Shown here in pieces: positions 34,380 to 43,270 of a DNA stretch of 64,000 nt. The DNA lies in NCBI GenBank assembly GCA_023435305.1, contig JAEYRV010000027.1:1-64000 (forward strand), written 5' to 3'. This DNA comes from Bacillota bacterium. GTDB taxonomy: Bacteria; Bacillota; Clostridia; Acetivibrionales; DTU013. The position numbers were made by a program, and so were the translations under genes. Every line of letters begins with the position of its first letter. Within the stretch, counting starts at the first letter, position 1. The notes below the pieces were generated by a model. That model was not told the DNA's origin. It saw only the letters and a list, made by a program, of their open reading frames with translations, and did not search any database.

Positions 34380-35342
34380 TTACATGATGAAGTTTCCGTT
34401 ATCTGCTCTGGAAATGTCCCCCTGAGCAGCAAGTTCATCCGAAAGCCGCAGCAAAGCAAGATCTTTTGCTTTAGCTTCAAGCATAACGTCGAAATCTCTG
34501 CCGGTCTCTTTGACAATATTCAGAAACTTGTAAAAATCATCAATAACTATATAATCCGCATGGCTTCTAAAGTCTTTGTCGCTTTTAGGGCTTGAGAAAT
34601 GAATCTTCGGCGGAAAAGGTTCCGCTTTCCATGTGTTGAAAATATCCGGCAGGATATTCTTTATATCAGAGGGCCCAAGTAGGCAATTGTGATGGTGGAC
34701 ATCGAGCACCATAGGCCTCCCGATAGTTTGGCATATCTCAAGTACATCATACGTATTATAGGATTTATCATCATTTTCGATTATTAATCTCCTGCTGATT
34801 CGTTCCGGCACCCGGGAGAAGTTGTCATAAAACCTCTTAATTGAATCATTTTTATTTCCGTACACACCTCCGACATGGAGAACCAGCTTATATCCGTAAT
34901 TATTCAGACCCATTGCCTCAAACAGCCTGACATGATAATCAAGGTCTCTCAGTGAGTCCGAAAAAACGATGTCGGATGGAGAGTTGAGTAATGTGAAATG
35001 ATCCGGATGCGCACTGACCCTGATATTATTGTCAATTATGAACCTCCCGATCTCCCCCAGTTCAGCAGCGAAGTCAGAAATATAGTCCCAATTTGTCAGC
35101 TCCGGATGCGTGGCTAATGGAACAAGCCTGGATGTCAGCCTGTAAACAGCAATTTTCAGCGCTTTATTATACCTTAGTATCCTCAGTGTATTCAGCAGAT
35201 TCTTTTTTGTTATCCTGCGCAGTCGGTTTATCCTGGAATCTCCCTCAGATATATTTGAAAATGCCTTGTATGTTAATGTACCGGATGGCGAACAATCCTC
35301 GAGGCTCAAAGTCATTGCTACATAACCCAATCTGAAAATCAT
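34380..35342 (-). CDS. uvsE: UV DNA damage endonuclease UvsE (UVDE family)
   Basis: The 320-residue TIM-barrel enzyme nicks 5' to UV photoproducts. Family motifs visible are FRLGYVAMT at the N terminus, SAHPDHFTLLNSP (about residues 108-120), LHVGGVYGNK (about 156-165), IIENDDKSY (about 184-192), LDVHHHNC (about 212-219) and KIHFSSPK (about 240-247). These include the metal-binding His, Glu and Asp residues. Many spore formers carry it. The ATG at 35342 has AAGGTGG upstream. A repeat-like GGGGGACATTTCC encodes QGDISRA near the C terminus. Upstream of the start no LexA box was seen. Confidence 0.93.
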   Translation of the reverse strand: MIFRLGYVAMTLSLEDCSPSGTLTYKAFSNISEGDSRINRLRRITKKNLLNTLRILRYNKALKIAVYRLTSRLVPLATHPELTNWDYISDFAAELGEIGRFIIDNNIRVSAHPDHFTLLNSPSDIVFSDSLRDLDYHVRLFEAMGLNNYGYKLVLHVGGVYGNKNDSIKRFYDNFSRVPERISRRLIIENDDKSYNTYDVLEICQTIGRPMVLDVHHHNCLLGPSDIKNILPDIFNTWKAEPFPPKIHFSSPKSDKDFRSHADYIVIDDFYKFLNIVKETGRDFDVMLEAKAKDLALLRLSDELAAQGDISRADNGNFIM

Positions 35343-35506
35343 ATGTTCCACCTTGTATATTTCCTAATAACTCAATTACATTTCCCAATCATAAATGATA
35401 TTTCAGCCACGTTTAAATTTTCCAAAAAACAAGAAGCCTATTCAATTTATTATTTTCAGCCATACTAAATATAAAAAGGATTTCTAAGAAGAATATTGAA
35501 TAATAA

Positions 35507-35524
35507 TGGGGACAGTCCTCTCAG
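35507..35524 (+). repeat. Single GGGGACAGTCCTC repeat
   Basis: One copy in the divergent gap between uvsE and the pseudouridine synthase gene. Confidence 0.8.
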
Positions 35525-35596
35525 CACACTGTCAGCACAGCAATGACAGATTCTCGCTGAAAGGCATGGGCAAAGAAAATCAGGAAGGGGAGTTGT

Positions 35597-36715
35597 ATGC
35601 AAAAAATCGTAGTTAAGCCAGGCGATGCAAACACAAAAATTGAAAGATATATACTAGGCATATATCCAAATCTCTCCTACGGTACATTGCAAAAAGCTTT
35701 CCGTAAAAAAGACATAAAGGCCAACGGTATACGAATAGGCAGAGAATATGCTGTACAGGCCGAAGATGTGCTTGAAATATATATAACTGACGATCTCCTG
35801 AACGGAATTAACAATCAGCCGGGTATTCAGGGAAATAGCTCTGCCTCTATGGGAAATAGCCAAATCGGATCTGCAAGTTCTTCCAGTGACCCGGCAAGGG
35901 GACATTCCTCTTCCGAGTATTATGTAAATCATTCGGAAAACACCACATCCAGTATAAAAAAAGCAGGGACCGTTAAGCCACAATCTGCATTCACAGTAGT
36001 ATATGAAGACGACAACGTATTGGTGGTTAATAAAGCACAGGGTATCCCGGTACATCCCGACAAGGAACAATCCCAGAACACTTTGATCGATCAGGTAAGA
36101 ATATACCTCAGCCGGCAAAAAGCTCAAACAGGCGAGAGCGAGGACTGTCCCCCCAAAGACTCCAAAGACTCGTTCCAGCCATCACTGTGCCACAGGCTGG
36201 ACCGCAATACCGGCGGGCTTGTTATTATAGCGAAAAATCAAGCAAGCTATGATGTCCTGCTGAAAAAAATAGAAACACGGGAAATACTGAAATACTATAA
36301 ATGTCTTGTCAAAGGGCGGATGGAGAGAAACAAAGCAGAGTTAAAGGCGTATCTTTGGAAGGATGCGCGAAAAAGTATGGTCTTTGTGAGCAATCAGAAG
36401 TCAAAGGGCTCACTGGATATAGTTACTGCATACAAAGTATTGGAATATGATCCGTCAACAGATGTCAGCATGCTGGAAGTGGAGCTGATCACAGGCAGGA
36501 CTCATCAAATCAGGGCTCATTTGGCATTTATCGGCCACCCCATCCTCGGTGACGGGAAATACGGCACAAATGCAGTCAATCGCATGTTCGGACTAAAAAA
36601 GCAGGCATTATGGGCATATAAACTTAGTTTTAACTTCAAAGGCAGGTCATCATTGGATTATCTAAACGGTAAAGTGCTGACTGCTGAACCTGGATTTGAC
36701 ATAAAGTCGATATAA
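35597..36715 (+). CDS. RluA-family pseudouridine synthase with S4 domain and inserted linker
   Basis: The 372-residue protein has an S4 RNA-binding domain (about residues 1-75) and a catalytic domain (about 130-350) with the signature HRLDRNTGGL (Asp near residue 202), GRTHQIRAHLAFIGHPILGDGKYG. It isomerises uridines in rRNA or tRNA. Between the domains, residues about 76-128 form a Ser/Asn-rich low-complexity linker longer than usual. It contains ARGHSSSE, a variant repeat, and a second copy encodes ESEDCPPKDSKDS (about 36140) inside the catalytic domain. A GGGGAG site precedes the ATG. Confidence 0.92.
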   Translation: MQKIVVKPGDANTKIERYILGIYPNLSYGTLQKAFRKKDIKANGIRIGREYAVQAEDVLEIYITDDLLNGINNQPGIQGNSSASMGNSQIGSASSSSDPARGHSSSEYYVNHSENTTSSIKKAGTVKPQSAFTVVYEDDNVLVVNKAQGIPVHPDKEQSQNTLIDQVRIYLSRQKAQTGESEDCPPKDSKDSFQPSLCHRLDRNTGGLVIIAKNQASYDVLLKKIETREILKYYKCLVKGRMERNKAELKAYLWKDARKSMVFVSNQKSKGSLDIVTAYKVLEYDPSTDVSMLEVELITGRTHQIRAHLAFIGHPILGDGKYGTNAVNRMFGLKKQALWAYKLSFNFKGRSSLDYLNGKVLTAEPGFDIKSI

Positions 36716-36807
36716 TCTTTACCTGAAATCAGGCATAAAAAACATAGTAACGGTATCCCATTATTACCACGTCATAAGGAGGAGCATGGGGCTGTTATCG
36801 CCTCATC

Positions 36808-36842
36808 AAAAAAAGCGGCCAGTCTGATAACAGGACGACCGC
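36808..36842 (-). terminator. Terminator after the CAP protein gene
   Basis: On the minus strand GCGGTCGTC / GACTGGCCGC pairs (36815-36842) and seven T follow. Confidence 0.8.
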
Positions 36843-36923
36843 ATTTTCACATTACAACGCATTTGTTAAAAAATATTATCTACATTCACAAAATCTGCCT
36901 ATCGAGGCGCTATGCCCAAATAC

Positions 36924-37703
36924 TTACCTGCCTATGAACTGCTGGACCAGAATTTTCCCGTAGGTTGCGCTGCTTTCGATACCGATGCCGGTCACCTTGA
37001 ACCCCGAGTTCAGTATGTTCTTCTTATGTGTGTCCGACGCCATCCAGGCCTTAAAAGCGCCCTCCACGGTCTTATTCCCGGCTATGTTCTCACCCGCCGA
37101 CTTAAAGGTATTTTCAAACTGCCTCATCATGTCGAAGGGCGAACCATATGTGGGTGACTGATGCGAAAAATAGTTATTTTCTATCATATCCTTCGCTTTT
37201 GTCCTTGCCACCTTCATTAAGTTCTCATCAACAGAAAGCGGTTCCAGTCCCTTCTCATCGCGGGCTTTGTTCACAAGCTCCAGCAGCTTCTGCTCATCCT
37301 CAGTCAAAACCACCTTTGCAATAGGAGCCTTATTACCGTCGGTAGAAACTGCCGCACTATTTGATGATACGGCTATCGAGCCGCCATCCCCAAGGCTGAT
37401 ATATTTTCCATGGACTGCTCCTACTGTTCCGGTGTCGGGATTATAGACAGCATACCATTCGCCTATCCTGCCCATAACTGTCAGGGACTGTCCCTTTGCC
37501 AGCTTGCCTATGGAAGGGAAATCGGTCGAGGGCCCCTCTCTAAGGTTCAAAGCATTAACTTTGACCACAGCGGCATCATTATCGATCTTCTCGAATGCCA
37601 ATTGCTTGACGGCGCCGCCTGCGTTTGCGGCAGCGGCTGCATAACATGTGGTCGATATAAGCATTGCGGCCATGATGACTAAAATAATGATCTTTCTTTT
37701 CAT
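36924..37703 (-). CDS. Secreted SH3b and CAP domain protein
   Basis: The 259-residue protein has a signal peptide (about residues 1-25, ending YAAAA), an SH3b domain (about 38-95, VNALNLREGPSTDFPSIGKL) and a CAP/SCP domain (about 130-259, LLELVNKARDEKGLEPL, SHQSPTYGSPFDMM, AGENIAGN). Similar to YkwD-type proteins near spore and cell-wall genes. The ATG at 37703 has a GGAGGTAATAGT site. A reverse repeat copy in frame encodes KGQSLTVM in the SH3b domain, a position where the family normally reads G-x-x-V. Confidence 0.9.
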   Translation of the reverse strand: MKRKIIILVIMAAMLISTTCYAAAAANAGGAVKQLAFEKIDNDAAVVKVNALNLREGPSTDFPSIGKLAKGQSLTVMGRIGEWYAVYNPDTGTVGAVHGKYISLGDGGSIAVSSNSAAVSTDGNKAPIAKVVLTEDEQKLLELVNKARDEKGLEPLSVDENLMKVARTKAKDMIENNYFSHQSPTYGSPFDMMRQFENTFKSAGENIAGNKTVEGAFKAWMASDTHKKNILNSGFKVTGIGIESSATYGKILVQQFIGR

Positions 37704-37896
37704 ACTATTACCTCCAATTGCCTCATAATACAAAATTATTTTGCTTGCACTGATAATAGTATTGACAGAAATTTCTGAATTATATGTATTTTTAATGCAA
37801 TCACGTAATAATTTTTCTGTTAATCACGCATGCCGCTTCCTGCTTCAAGCCTCACTTCCCATATTACTCACGCTGTCTGTTCCGGACTAGCCCGCA

Positions 37897-39333
37897 TCAA
37901 TAAGCCTTGCCCCAGTACACCAGCGTCTTCGCTTCTTTGCCGCAGCAAATGCATTTATCGGAAACAGGCTCCGCATCAAAAGGTATGCAGCGTGACGTTG
38001 CTCCTGTTTTTTCCTTGATGGCATCTTCGCAAGCCCTGTCCCCGCACCACATAGCTTTAATGAAACCCGGAGTCGCATTGATTATTTCTTCAAACTGTGA
38101 AAGCTCGACAGCGGTAAATGTCTTTTCATCCCTCAGTTTGGTTGCCTTGTCAAGCAGATTCAAATGAATGGAATCAAGCAATTCAACTATTCTGTCTTCC
38201 AGTTCATCCATCGGCACAAACATCTTCTCCCTGGTATCCCTTCTGACGAGCACGACCTGTCCCTTTTCAATATCCTTCGGCCCGATCTCAAGACGCACCG
38301 GCACACCCTTCATCTCATATTCGCTGAATTTCCAGCCTGGAGATTTGTCGCTGTCATCCATCTTGACCCTCACAGAGCCTGACAGTTTGGAGCAGATCTC
38401 CGAAGCCTTTTCAAGAACGCCCTCCTTATGCTGTGAAACCGGTATGACCACGACCTGCACAGGTGCGACCCTCGGTGGCAGCACGAGTCCGCTGTCGTCT
38501 CCGTGAACCATGATCAGGGCTCCTATCAGTCTGGTCGTCATTCCCCATGAGGTCTGGTGCACATACTGGAGTTGATTGGCGCTGTCGGTATACTGTATTT
38601 CAAACGCTCTTGCAAAACCGTCCCCAAAATTATGGGATGTGCCTGACTGTAATGCAATACCGTTATGCATAAGTGCCTCTATTGTATAAGTAGCCTTGGC
38701 GCCTGCGAATTTCTCCTTTTCAGTCTTCTGTCCCTTGACGACCGGTATGGCCAGCACATTCTCGCAGAATTCGGCATAGACATTCAGCATCCTAATGGTT
38801 TCCTCCTGAGCCTCCTCGGCATTAGCATGGGCGGTATGCCCCTCCTGCCACAGGAACTCGAGCGTCCTCAGGAACGGGCGGGTCGTCTTCTCCCACCTGA
38901 CCACCGAACACCATTGGTTATAAAGCTTGGGAAGATCCCTGTACGAATGAATTATATTTTTATAGTGGTCGCAGAACAGCGTTTCGGATGTAGGCCTGAC
39001 ACAGAGCTTCTCAGCCAGTTTCTCACTTCCGCCGTGAGTCACCCATGCTACTTCAGGCGCGAAGCCCTCAACATGGTCTTTTTCTTTCTGCAGAAGGCTT
39101 TCGGGAATGAACATGGGCATATAAACATTCTCATGCCCGGTTTTTTTGAACCTGCCGTCCAGCTCCTTCTGAATATACTCCCATATCGCATATCCGTACG
39201 GCCTGATGATCATACAACCCCTAACGCTCGAATAATCAACCAGATCAGCTTTTTTTATCACATCGGTATACCACTGTGTGAAATCCTGATTCATCGAGGT
39301 TATTTCTTCAACAAATTTCTTGTCCTGTGCCAT
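37897..39333 (-). CDS. proS: Prolyl-tRNA synthetase, type 3 (archaeal/eukaryal-like)
   Basis: The 478-residue class IIa synthetase lacks the bacterial editing insertion. Motif 2 region reads QWCSVVRWEKTTRPFLRTLEFLWQEGHTAH (in pieces, about residues 135-165), and the C-terminal zinc-like domain has Cys pairs (MWCGDRACE, DKCICCGKEAKTLVYWGKAY in part). The ATG at 39333 has AAGGAG eight bases upstream. Transcription is under a T-box leader (39334-39592). In many Clostridia proS follows ispF; here ispF is inverted and divergent. Confidence 0.96.
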   Translation of the reverse strand: MAQDKKFVEEITSMNQDFTQWYTDVIKKADLVDYSSVRGCMIIRPYGYAIWEYIQKELDGRFKKTGHENVYMPMFIPESLLQKEKDHVEGFAPEVAWVTHGGSEKLAEKLCVRPTSETLFCDHYKNIIHSYRDLPKLYNQWCSVVRWEKTTRPFLRTLEFLWQEGHTAHANAEEAQEETIRMLNVYAEFCENVLAIPVVKGQKTEKEKFAGAKATYTIEALMHNGIALQSGTSHNFGDGFARAFEIQYTDSANQLQYVHQTSWGMTTRLIGALIMVHGDDSGLVLPPRVAPVQVVVIPVSQHKEGVLEKASEICSKLSGSVRVKMDDSDKSPGWKFSEYEMKGVPVRLEIGPKDIEKGQVVLVRRDTREKMFVPMDELEDRIVELLDSIHLNLLDKATKLRDEKTFTAVELSQFEEIINATPGFIKAMWCGDRACEDAIKEKTGATSRCIPFDAEPVSDKCICCGKEAKTLVYWGKAY

Positions 39334-39592
39334 AAATACAGCTCCTTCATAATTTATTTCTGATAAAATAAAAAACGCCCCTGTAATTACAGGGACGAAT
39401 CTACTCCGCGGTACCACCCAATTTGGATAACCCAACTCACAGACTCAGCTTTCACTATCAGACAGCTGAATCATCAAGCCTTTATCGCAGCTTACACGGC
39501 AACCTCATCGGAAGCATCTCAGGGGTGGGAAGAAAGGTTCGCCTTTCGCATTCCCTTCATCGAAGTGATCAGTATTCACGTTTATCTATTTA
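39334..39592 (-). promoter_or_regulatory. T-box riboswitch leader of proS
   Basis: On the minus strand the T-box sequence TGGGTGGTACCGCGG (39405-39420) is followed by a terminator hairpin (CGTCCCTGTAATTACAGGGGCG, about 39375-39396) and a T run, then the proS ribosome site. A GATGA K-turn-like motif in stem I lies near 39560. A T-box senses uncharged tRNA, here expected to be tRNA-Pro. I could not identify the specifier codon with certainty. Confidence 0.93.
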
Positions 39593-39598
39593 AAAAGT

Positions 39599-39627
39599 AG
39601 TATAATACACATGTCCGGCGCTGTCAA
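39599..39627 (-). promoter_or_regulatory. proS promoter
   Basis: TTGACA (39622-39627), 17-nt spacer, TATACT (39599-39604) on the minus strand, directly before the T-box leader. Confidence 0.85.
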
Positions 39628-39645
39628 CCGCTAGCACAATAAGCT

Positions 39646-39674
39646 TTGACAAAAGAACGCCGTAACAATATAAT
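39646..39674 (+). promoter_or_regulatory. ispF promoter
   Basis: TTGACA (39646-39651), 17-nt spacer, TATAAT (39669-39674). It is divergent from the proS promoter, with the two -35 boxes 18 bp apart. Confidence 0.85.
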
Positions 39675-39737
39675 TCAATTAGGCATTGCTTTCAGCAGCC
39701 AAAAACAGCCGTTATCCGGCGGATTGCAGGTATTCTC

Positions 39738-40208
39738 ATGAAAGTAGGCATAGGTCAGGACAGTCACAGGTTCGATTTTGACAATACAGAGAAGTCGCTG
39801 ATTCTTGGCGGAATAGTGTTTGAGGGTGAACCGCCTCTGAAAGGCAACAGTGATGCCGACGTGATACTGCATTCAATAACAAATGCGATCTCGGGAGTCA
39901 CATGTGTCAACATCCTTGGCGATATAAGCGATGAGCTTTGCCTTGGGCAGGGGATCACAGACAGCAGTGTTTATCTTCGCGAAGCAATGAAACATCTGAA
40001 GGATCACAGAATAGTACACCTGTCCCTCTCGATAGAATGCAAACGACCGAAAATTTCGCCAAGAATAGGTGAAATCAGACAAAGCCTGTCCGTGCTTCTG
40101 AATATACCTGAGAATTGTATCGGGATCACCGCGACCTCGGGCGAAGGGCTGACACAGTTCGGCCAGGGATTGGGAATCCAGGTACTGAGTATAATCACCG
40201 TAATATAA
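39738..40208 (+). CDS. ispF: 2-C-methyl-D-erythritol 2,4-cyclodiphosphate synthase (divergent)
   Basis: IspF cyclises CDP-ME 2-phosphate in the MEP isoprenoid pathway. The 156-residue protein keeps the metal ligands Asp8 and His10 (GIGQDSHRF) and His45 in SDADVILHSITNA. It differs from usual IspF at Asn37, where the family has His (xHSDxD), and lacks the GDIGxxFPDTD form, reading GDISDELCLGQGITD. It is in the opposite orientation to ispD and proS, with its own perfect promoter. No strong ribosome site is seen before the ATG. A second, canonical IspF elsewhere is possible. Confidence 0.85.
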   Translation: MKVGIGQDSHRFDFDNTEKSLILGGIVFEGEPPLKGNSDADVILHSITNAISGVTCVNILGDISDELCLGQGITDSSVYLREAMKHLKDHRIVHLSLSIECKRPKISPRIGEIRQSLSVLLNIPENCIGITATSGEGLTQFGQGLGIQVLSIITVI

Positions 40209-40280
40209 ACGAGGCGAGTATATCTCCCGCCTCGTTGAAACATGCATATATAAGATAAATCAACGTCCCGCCTCTGCATC

Positions 40281-41495
40281 TCAGCTTCTGAACATCACCT
40301 TTTCCTTCTTGAATATCGATGCGGCAAACCAAAGTGTCAAAGCTACAAAAATAACTGATGCCACCAAAGCAATGATCAGGTTGCTGTAAATAATGTTGCC
40401 CCCCAATATCATCTTGAAAGCAGCAATGGTATTTAAAACAGGTAATGTGAACATGACAGGAGACAGATCGCTTGCCTGCATGAACATGGTGGCATATGCC
40501 GGAACCATAGCACCCAGCATCAGGAACGAAAGATATGTCTGAGCCTCTTTATACGATTTTGCTATGGTACTGAGCGCAATCTGTATGCCGGAAAACGTCA
40601 TTCCAAGCGCAATAGTAATAATAAAGGCAAGAACTGCTGCAAGAGGTTCGATCTCATAGCCGTAGACCTGCGCATCTACTCCCATCGTAAGGGAATTGGG
40701 ATTGAGCATATATCCGATAGCCAAACCGACAAGAATAGCTAGTACACTCACAAATGAGAACAAAGTTACCGCAAAATATTTCCCAAGCAGCAGAGAGCCT
40801 CTGTCAGGCATGGTTGTCAGCAATGGTTCGAATGTATTGTGCTCCTTCTCCCCGGCAACCAGGTCAGTAGCTGCTGGTATGCCGCCAACGGAAATAAGCA
40901 TTGATAGCATAAGCGGAAGCATCATTTCAAGCATCATATTGTTGCCCTTTTGATTAGGCGCCACATTGTCCAGCTGAACTTCAAAAGGATTCATAATCTC
41001 CAGATCGATCCCCTTGGCTATCAGCCTCTCATTAACGATTTCGGCTTCAAATTCTTCTATTGCCTCAGAAACGATATCAGCAGCTGTCTGAGACTTGGTT
41101 TTGGATTCATCATATTGCAGCGTGATAGTAGCCGGCATGCCTTTTTCAAGCTTTTGAGCATACCCGCTTTCGAAATCCAGTATGCACCTTATCTCATCGT
41201 TTTCAAGCGCTTTTATCGGATCCTCTGTATCTACGAGCATGATGTTTTCATTTTTGCTCAATATTCGCCCCCGGACAAATTCATTTATTTCCGGTGTGTT
41301 TGAGGTCTGTGACAAAGCGATGCTGACGTTTTCATTAATATCCTTCTCGAATTTCTGTATGCCTCCGCCCATCACTATATTGATCAGCGGTATCAGTATC
41401 ATCGGCAGCAGAAAGCTGGAAATAATGGTCCTGCGGTCACGAATCAGATCCTTGACCTCTTTTTTGAAAACTATCATTACATGTTTGAATCTCAT
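40281..41495 (-). CDS. ABC transporter permease (NatB/ABC-2 type)
   Basis: The 404-residue protein has one N-terminal membrane segment (about residues 25-45), a large extracytoplasmic domain, and five or more C-terminal segments (from about residue 190). This is the topology of NatB-like ABC-2 permeases, which export sodium or other small substrates. Its ATG overlaps the stop codon of the ATPase gene by four bases (41492-41495), showing translational coupling. The pair interrupts the usual ispD-ispF neighbourhood. Confidence 0.88.
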   Translation of the reverse strand: MRFKHVMIVFKKEVKDLIRDRRTIISSFLLPMILIPLINIVMGGGIQKFEKDINENVSIALSQTSNTPEINEFVRGRILSKNENIMLVDTEDPIKALENDEIRCILDFESGYAQKLEKGMPATITLQYDESKTKSQTAADIVSEAIEEFEAEIVNERLIAKGIDLEIMNPFEVQLDNVAPNQKGNNMMLEMMLPLMLSMLISVGGIPAATDLVAGEKEHNTFEPLLTTMPDRGSLLLGKYFAVTLFSFVSVLAILVGLAIGYMLNPNSLTMGVDAQVYGYEIEPLAAVLAFIITIALGMTFSGIQIALSTIAKSYKEAQTYLSFLMLGAMVPAYATMFMQASDLSPVMFTLPVLNTIAAFKMILGGNIIYSNLIIALVASVIFVALTLWFAASIFKKEKVMFRS

Positions 41496-42214
41496 TTCGC
41501 ACCTGCCAATCTGACGAATATCTCTTCCAGATCGTCATCCCCGTATTTCTCCTTCAATTCCTCCAGCGAACCGCATTCCACCAGCTTGCCTTTATGGATG
41601 ATGCCGATGCGGTCACAGAGCTTCTCCACTTCACTCATTGTATGGCTGGAAAAAATAATGGTTTTGCCCTCGGCTTTGCAATCCAGAATAAAGTCCTGAA
41701 CGTCGCGGGATGCCGTGACATCCAGTCCGGAGGTAGGTTCGTCAAAAAGCATGATATCGGGATTATGTATGATGGACCGCGCAAATGCGGCTTTCTGCTT
41801 CATTCCCTTTGACAGCCTGGAGGCCCTTTTATCCATGAAATCCTCCATCCCGAAGGCCTTCGCCAGATACTGCGAACGTTCCCTGATAGCTGCTTTGCTC
41901 ATGCCGTTCAGCTCGCCAAAGTATGCTATGTTCTCCGCTGCCGTCAGCCTGTCATACAAACCTGTCTCTCCTCCAAAAAGAATGCCGATATGTGCACGCA
42001 CCTTCTCAGGCTCATTTTGAGTATCAAAGCCCATGAGAATTGCATTTCCTGAGGTAGGACACAGCATTGTTGAGAGCATCCTGAGTGTGGTGGTCTTGCC
42101 TGCACCATTCTCCCCAAGCAGGCCAAAGATCTCACCCCTGTTTACATTAAAGCTGATCTTGTCAACTGCTGTGAACTGCCCAAACTTCTTCTCCAGTTCT
42201 TTCACTTCAACCAT
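41492..42214 (-). CDS. ABC transporter ATP-binding protein (NatA-like)
   Basis: The 240-residue ATPase has Walker A GENGAGKTTTLRML (about residues 34-47), the signature LSKGMKQKAAFAR (about 133-145), Walker B DIMLFDEPTSGLD (about 152-164) and the switch His in FSSHTMSEVE. An AGGAGAG site precedes the ATG. It energises the permease encoded immediately downstream. Confidence 0.93.
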   Translation of the reverse strand: MVEVKELEKKFGQFTAVDKISFNVNRGEIFGLLGENGAGKTTTLRMLSTMLCPTSGNAILMGFDTQNEPEKVRAHIGILFGGETGLYDRLTAAENIAYFGELNGMSKAAIRERSQYLAKAFGMEDFMDKRASRLSKGMKQKAAFARSIIHNPDIMLFDEPTSGLDVTASRDVQDFILDCKAEGKTIIFSSHTMSEVEKLCDRIGIIHKGKLVECGSLEELKEKYGDDDLEEIFVRLAGAK

Positions 42215-42267
42215 AAAATTATCTCTCCTAGCTGATCACCCTTGATTTGCCAAACGGATGACCCTTG

Positions 42268-42969
42268 TTAAACTGACCTGGTCCTCATTGTGTATATAGC
42301 CTCTGCATAGACCAGATCCTCCCTGGTCGTTATCTTGATATTATAATAATCACTCAGCACAAGCTTCACCTTGTATCCCAGCCTCTCAACAAGCATCGCA
42401 TCATCAGTGCCGTCAAAGCCGTCTGACAACGCCTTCCTGTGAGCCTCCATAACAAGCCCGAACCTGAATGTCTGGGGCGTCTGTATCTGCCAAAGGCCGC
42501 TCCTGTCCACGGTCCTGGCAACAAAACCATCTGTATCGGCCAGCTTAACAGTGTCCTTTACCGGCACAGCGGCACAGGCAGCCCCATATGTATCAGCAGA
42601 ATTTATACATGCCATTATACTCTCTTGCAGTATAAAAGGTCTGGCTCCATCATGTATCAAAACAATATCGCAATCTGCAGATAATTGATTGAGCCCGTTG
42701 AAAACAGACTGCTGTCTTGTCTCTCCTCCTGATACAACGGCCTTTACTTTACTAAAACGATACTTATCAACAATACTGTTCCTGCAATACTCTATCTCAC
42801 TCTCATTGGCGACAATCACTATTTCATCAATATGGCTGCATTCTTCAAAACATTGTACAGTCATGGCAAGGATCGGCCGGCCATGGACTTCGATATACTG
42901 CTTGTTCATATCGAGTCCCATTCGCTTTCCTCTGCCTGCTGCAGCTATAACAACACTAATCTTACTCAT
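42268..42969 (-). CDS. ispD: 2-C-methyl-D-erythritol 4-phosphate cytidylyltransferase
   Basis: The 233-residue nucleotidyltransferase forms CDP-ME in the MEP pathway. Motifs visible are VVIAAAGRGKRMG with MNKQYIEVHGRPI at the N terminus, VLIHDGARPFI (about residues 100-110), AVPVKDTVK (about 131-139) and QTPQTFR (about 158-164). GGGAGA upstream of the ATG is a possible ribosome site. It precedes the natAB genes on the same strand by 53 nt. Confidence 0.95.
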   Translation of the reverse strand: MSKISVVIAAAGRGKRMGLDMNKQYIEVHGRPILAMTVQCFEECSHIDEIVIVANESEIEYCRNSIVDKYRFSKVKAVVSGGETRQQSVFNGLNQLSADCDIVLIHDGARPFILQESIMACINSADTYGAACAAVPVKDTVKLADTDGFVARTVDRSGLWQIQTPQTFRFGLVMEAHRKALSDGFDGTDDAMLVERLGYKVKLVLSDYYNIKITTREDLVYAEAIYTMRTRSV

Positions 42970-43047
42970 ATAGCAGTCTCCCGCCTATTCGATTTGTTTA
43001 TTTCGAAATCATACAAGTACAAATGATCATTAGTCATTTTATCACAA

Positions 43048-43206
43048 CAGGGACAGTTCTGGAAGGTCTGTCCACCCGAGATTCTGAGGGGACTGTCCCC
43101 CTTAATAGGACTGTCCCCCTAAGTTTATGAAGGGACTGTCCCCTTTAGTAGGACTGTCCCCCTAAGTTTCTGAAGGGACTGTCCCCTTTAGTAGGACTGT
43201 CCCCCC
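43048..43206 (-). repeat. Repeat array with three tandem 43-44 bp units
   Basis: After single copies at 43048 (forward) and 43066, three near-identical units start at 43087 (44 nt), 43131 and 43174 (period 43). Each holds two reverse-orientation GGACTGTCCCC cores joined by TTTAGTA, and units are joined by TAAGTTTxTGA. It fills the gap between ispD and the terminator of the PIN-TRAM gene. Confidence 0.92.
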
Positions 43207-43210
43207 AAAG

Positions 43211-43240
43211 ACAAAATAAAGCGGGGTTCATAACCCCGCT
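43211..43240 (-). terminator. Terminator after the PIN-TRAM gene
   Basis: A 9-bp stem AGCGGGGTT / AACCCCGCT (43220-43240) with a 3-nt loop and a T-rich tail (TTATTTTG) on the minus strand. Confidence 0.88.
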
Positions 43241-43270
43241 CGCTAATGTCTATTTATTTTGCCGAATCGG

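Noticed and set aside
43087..43206. CRISPR array
   Set aside because: The units are nearly identical throughout, with no unique spacers, and no cas genes are present; it is a tandem repeat.
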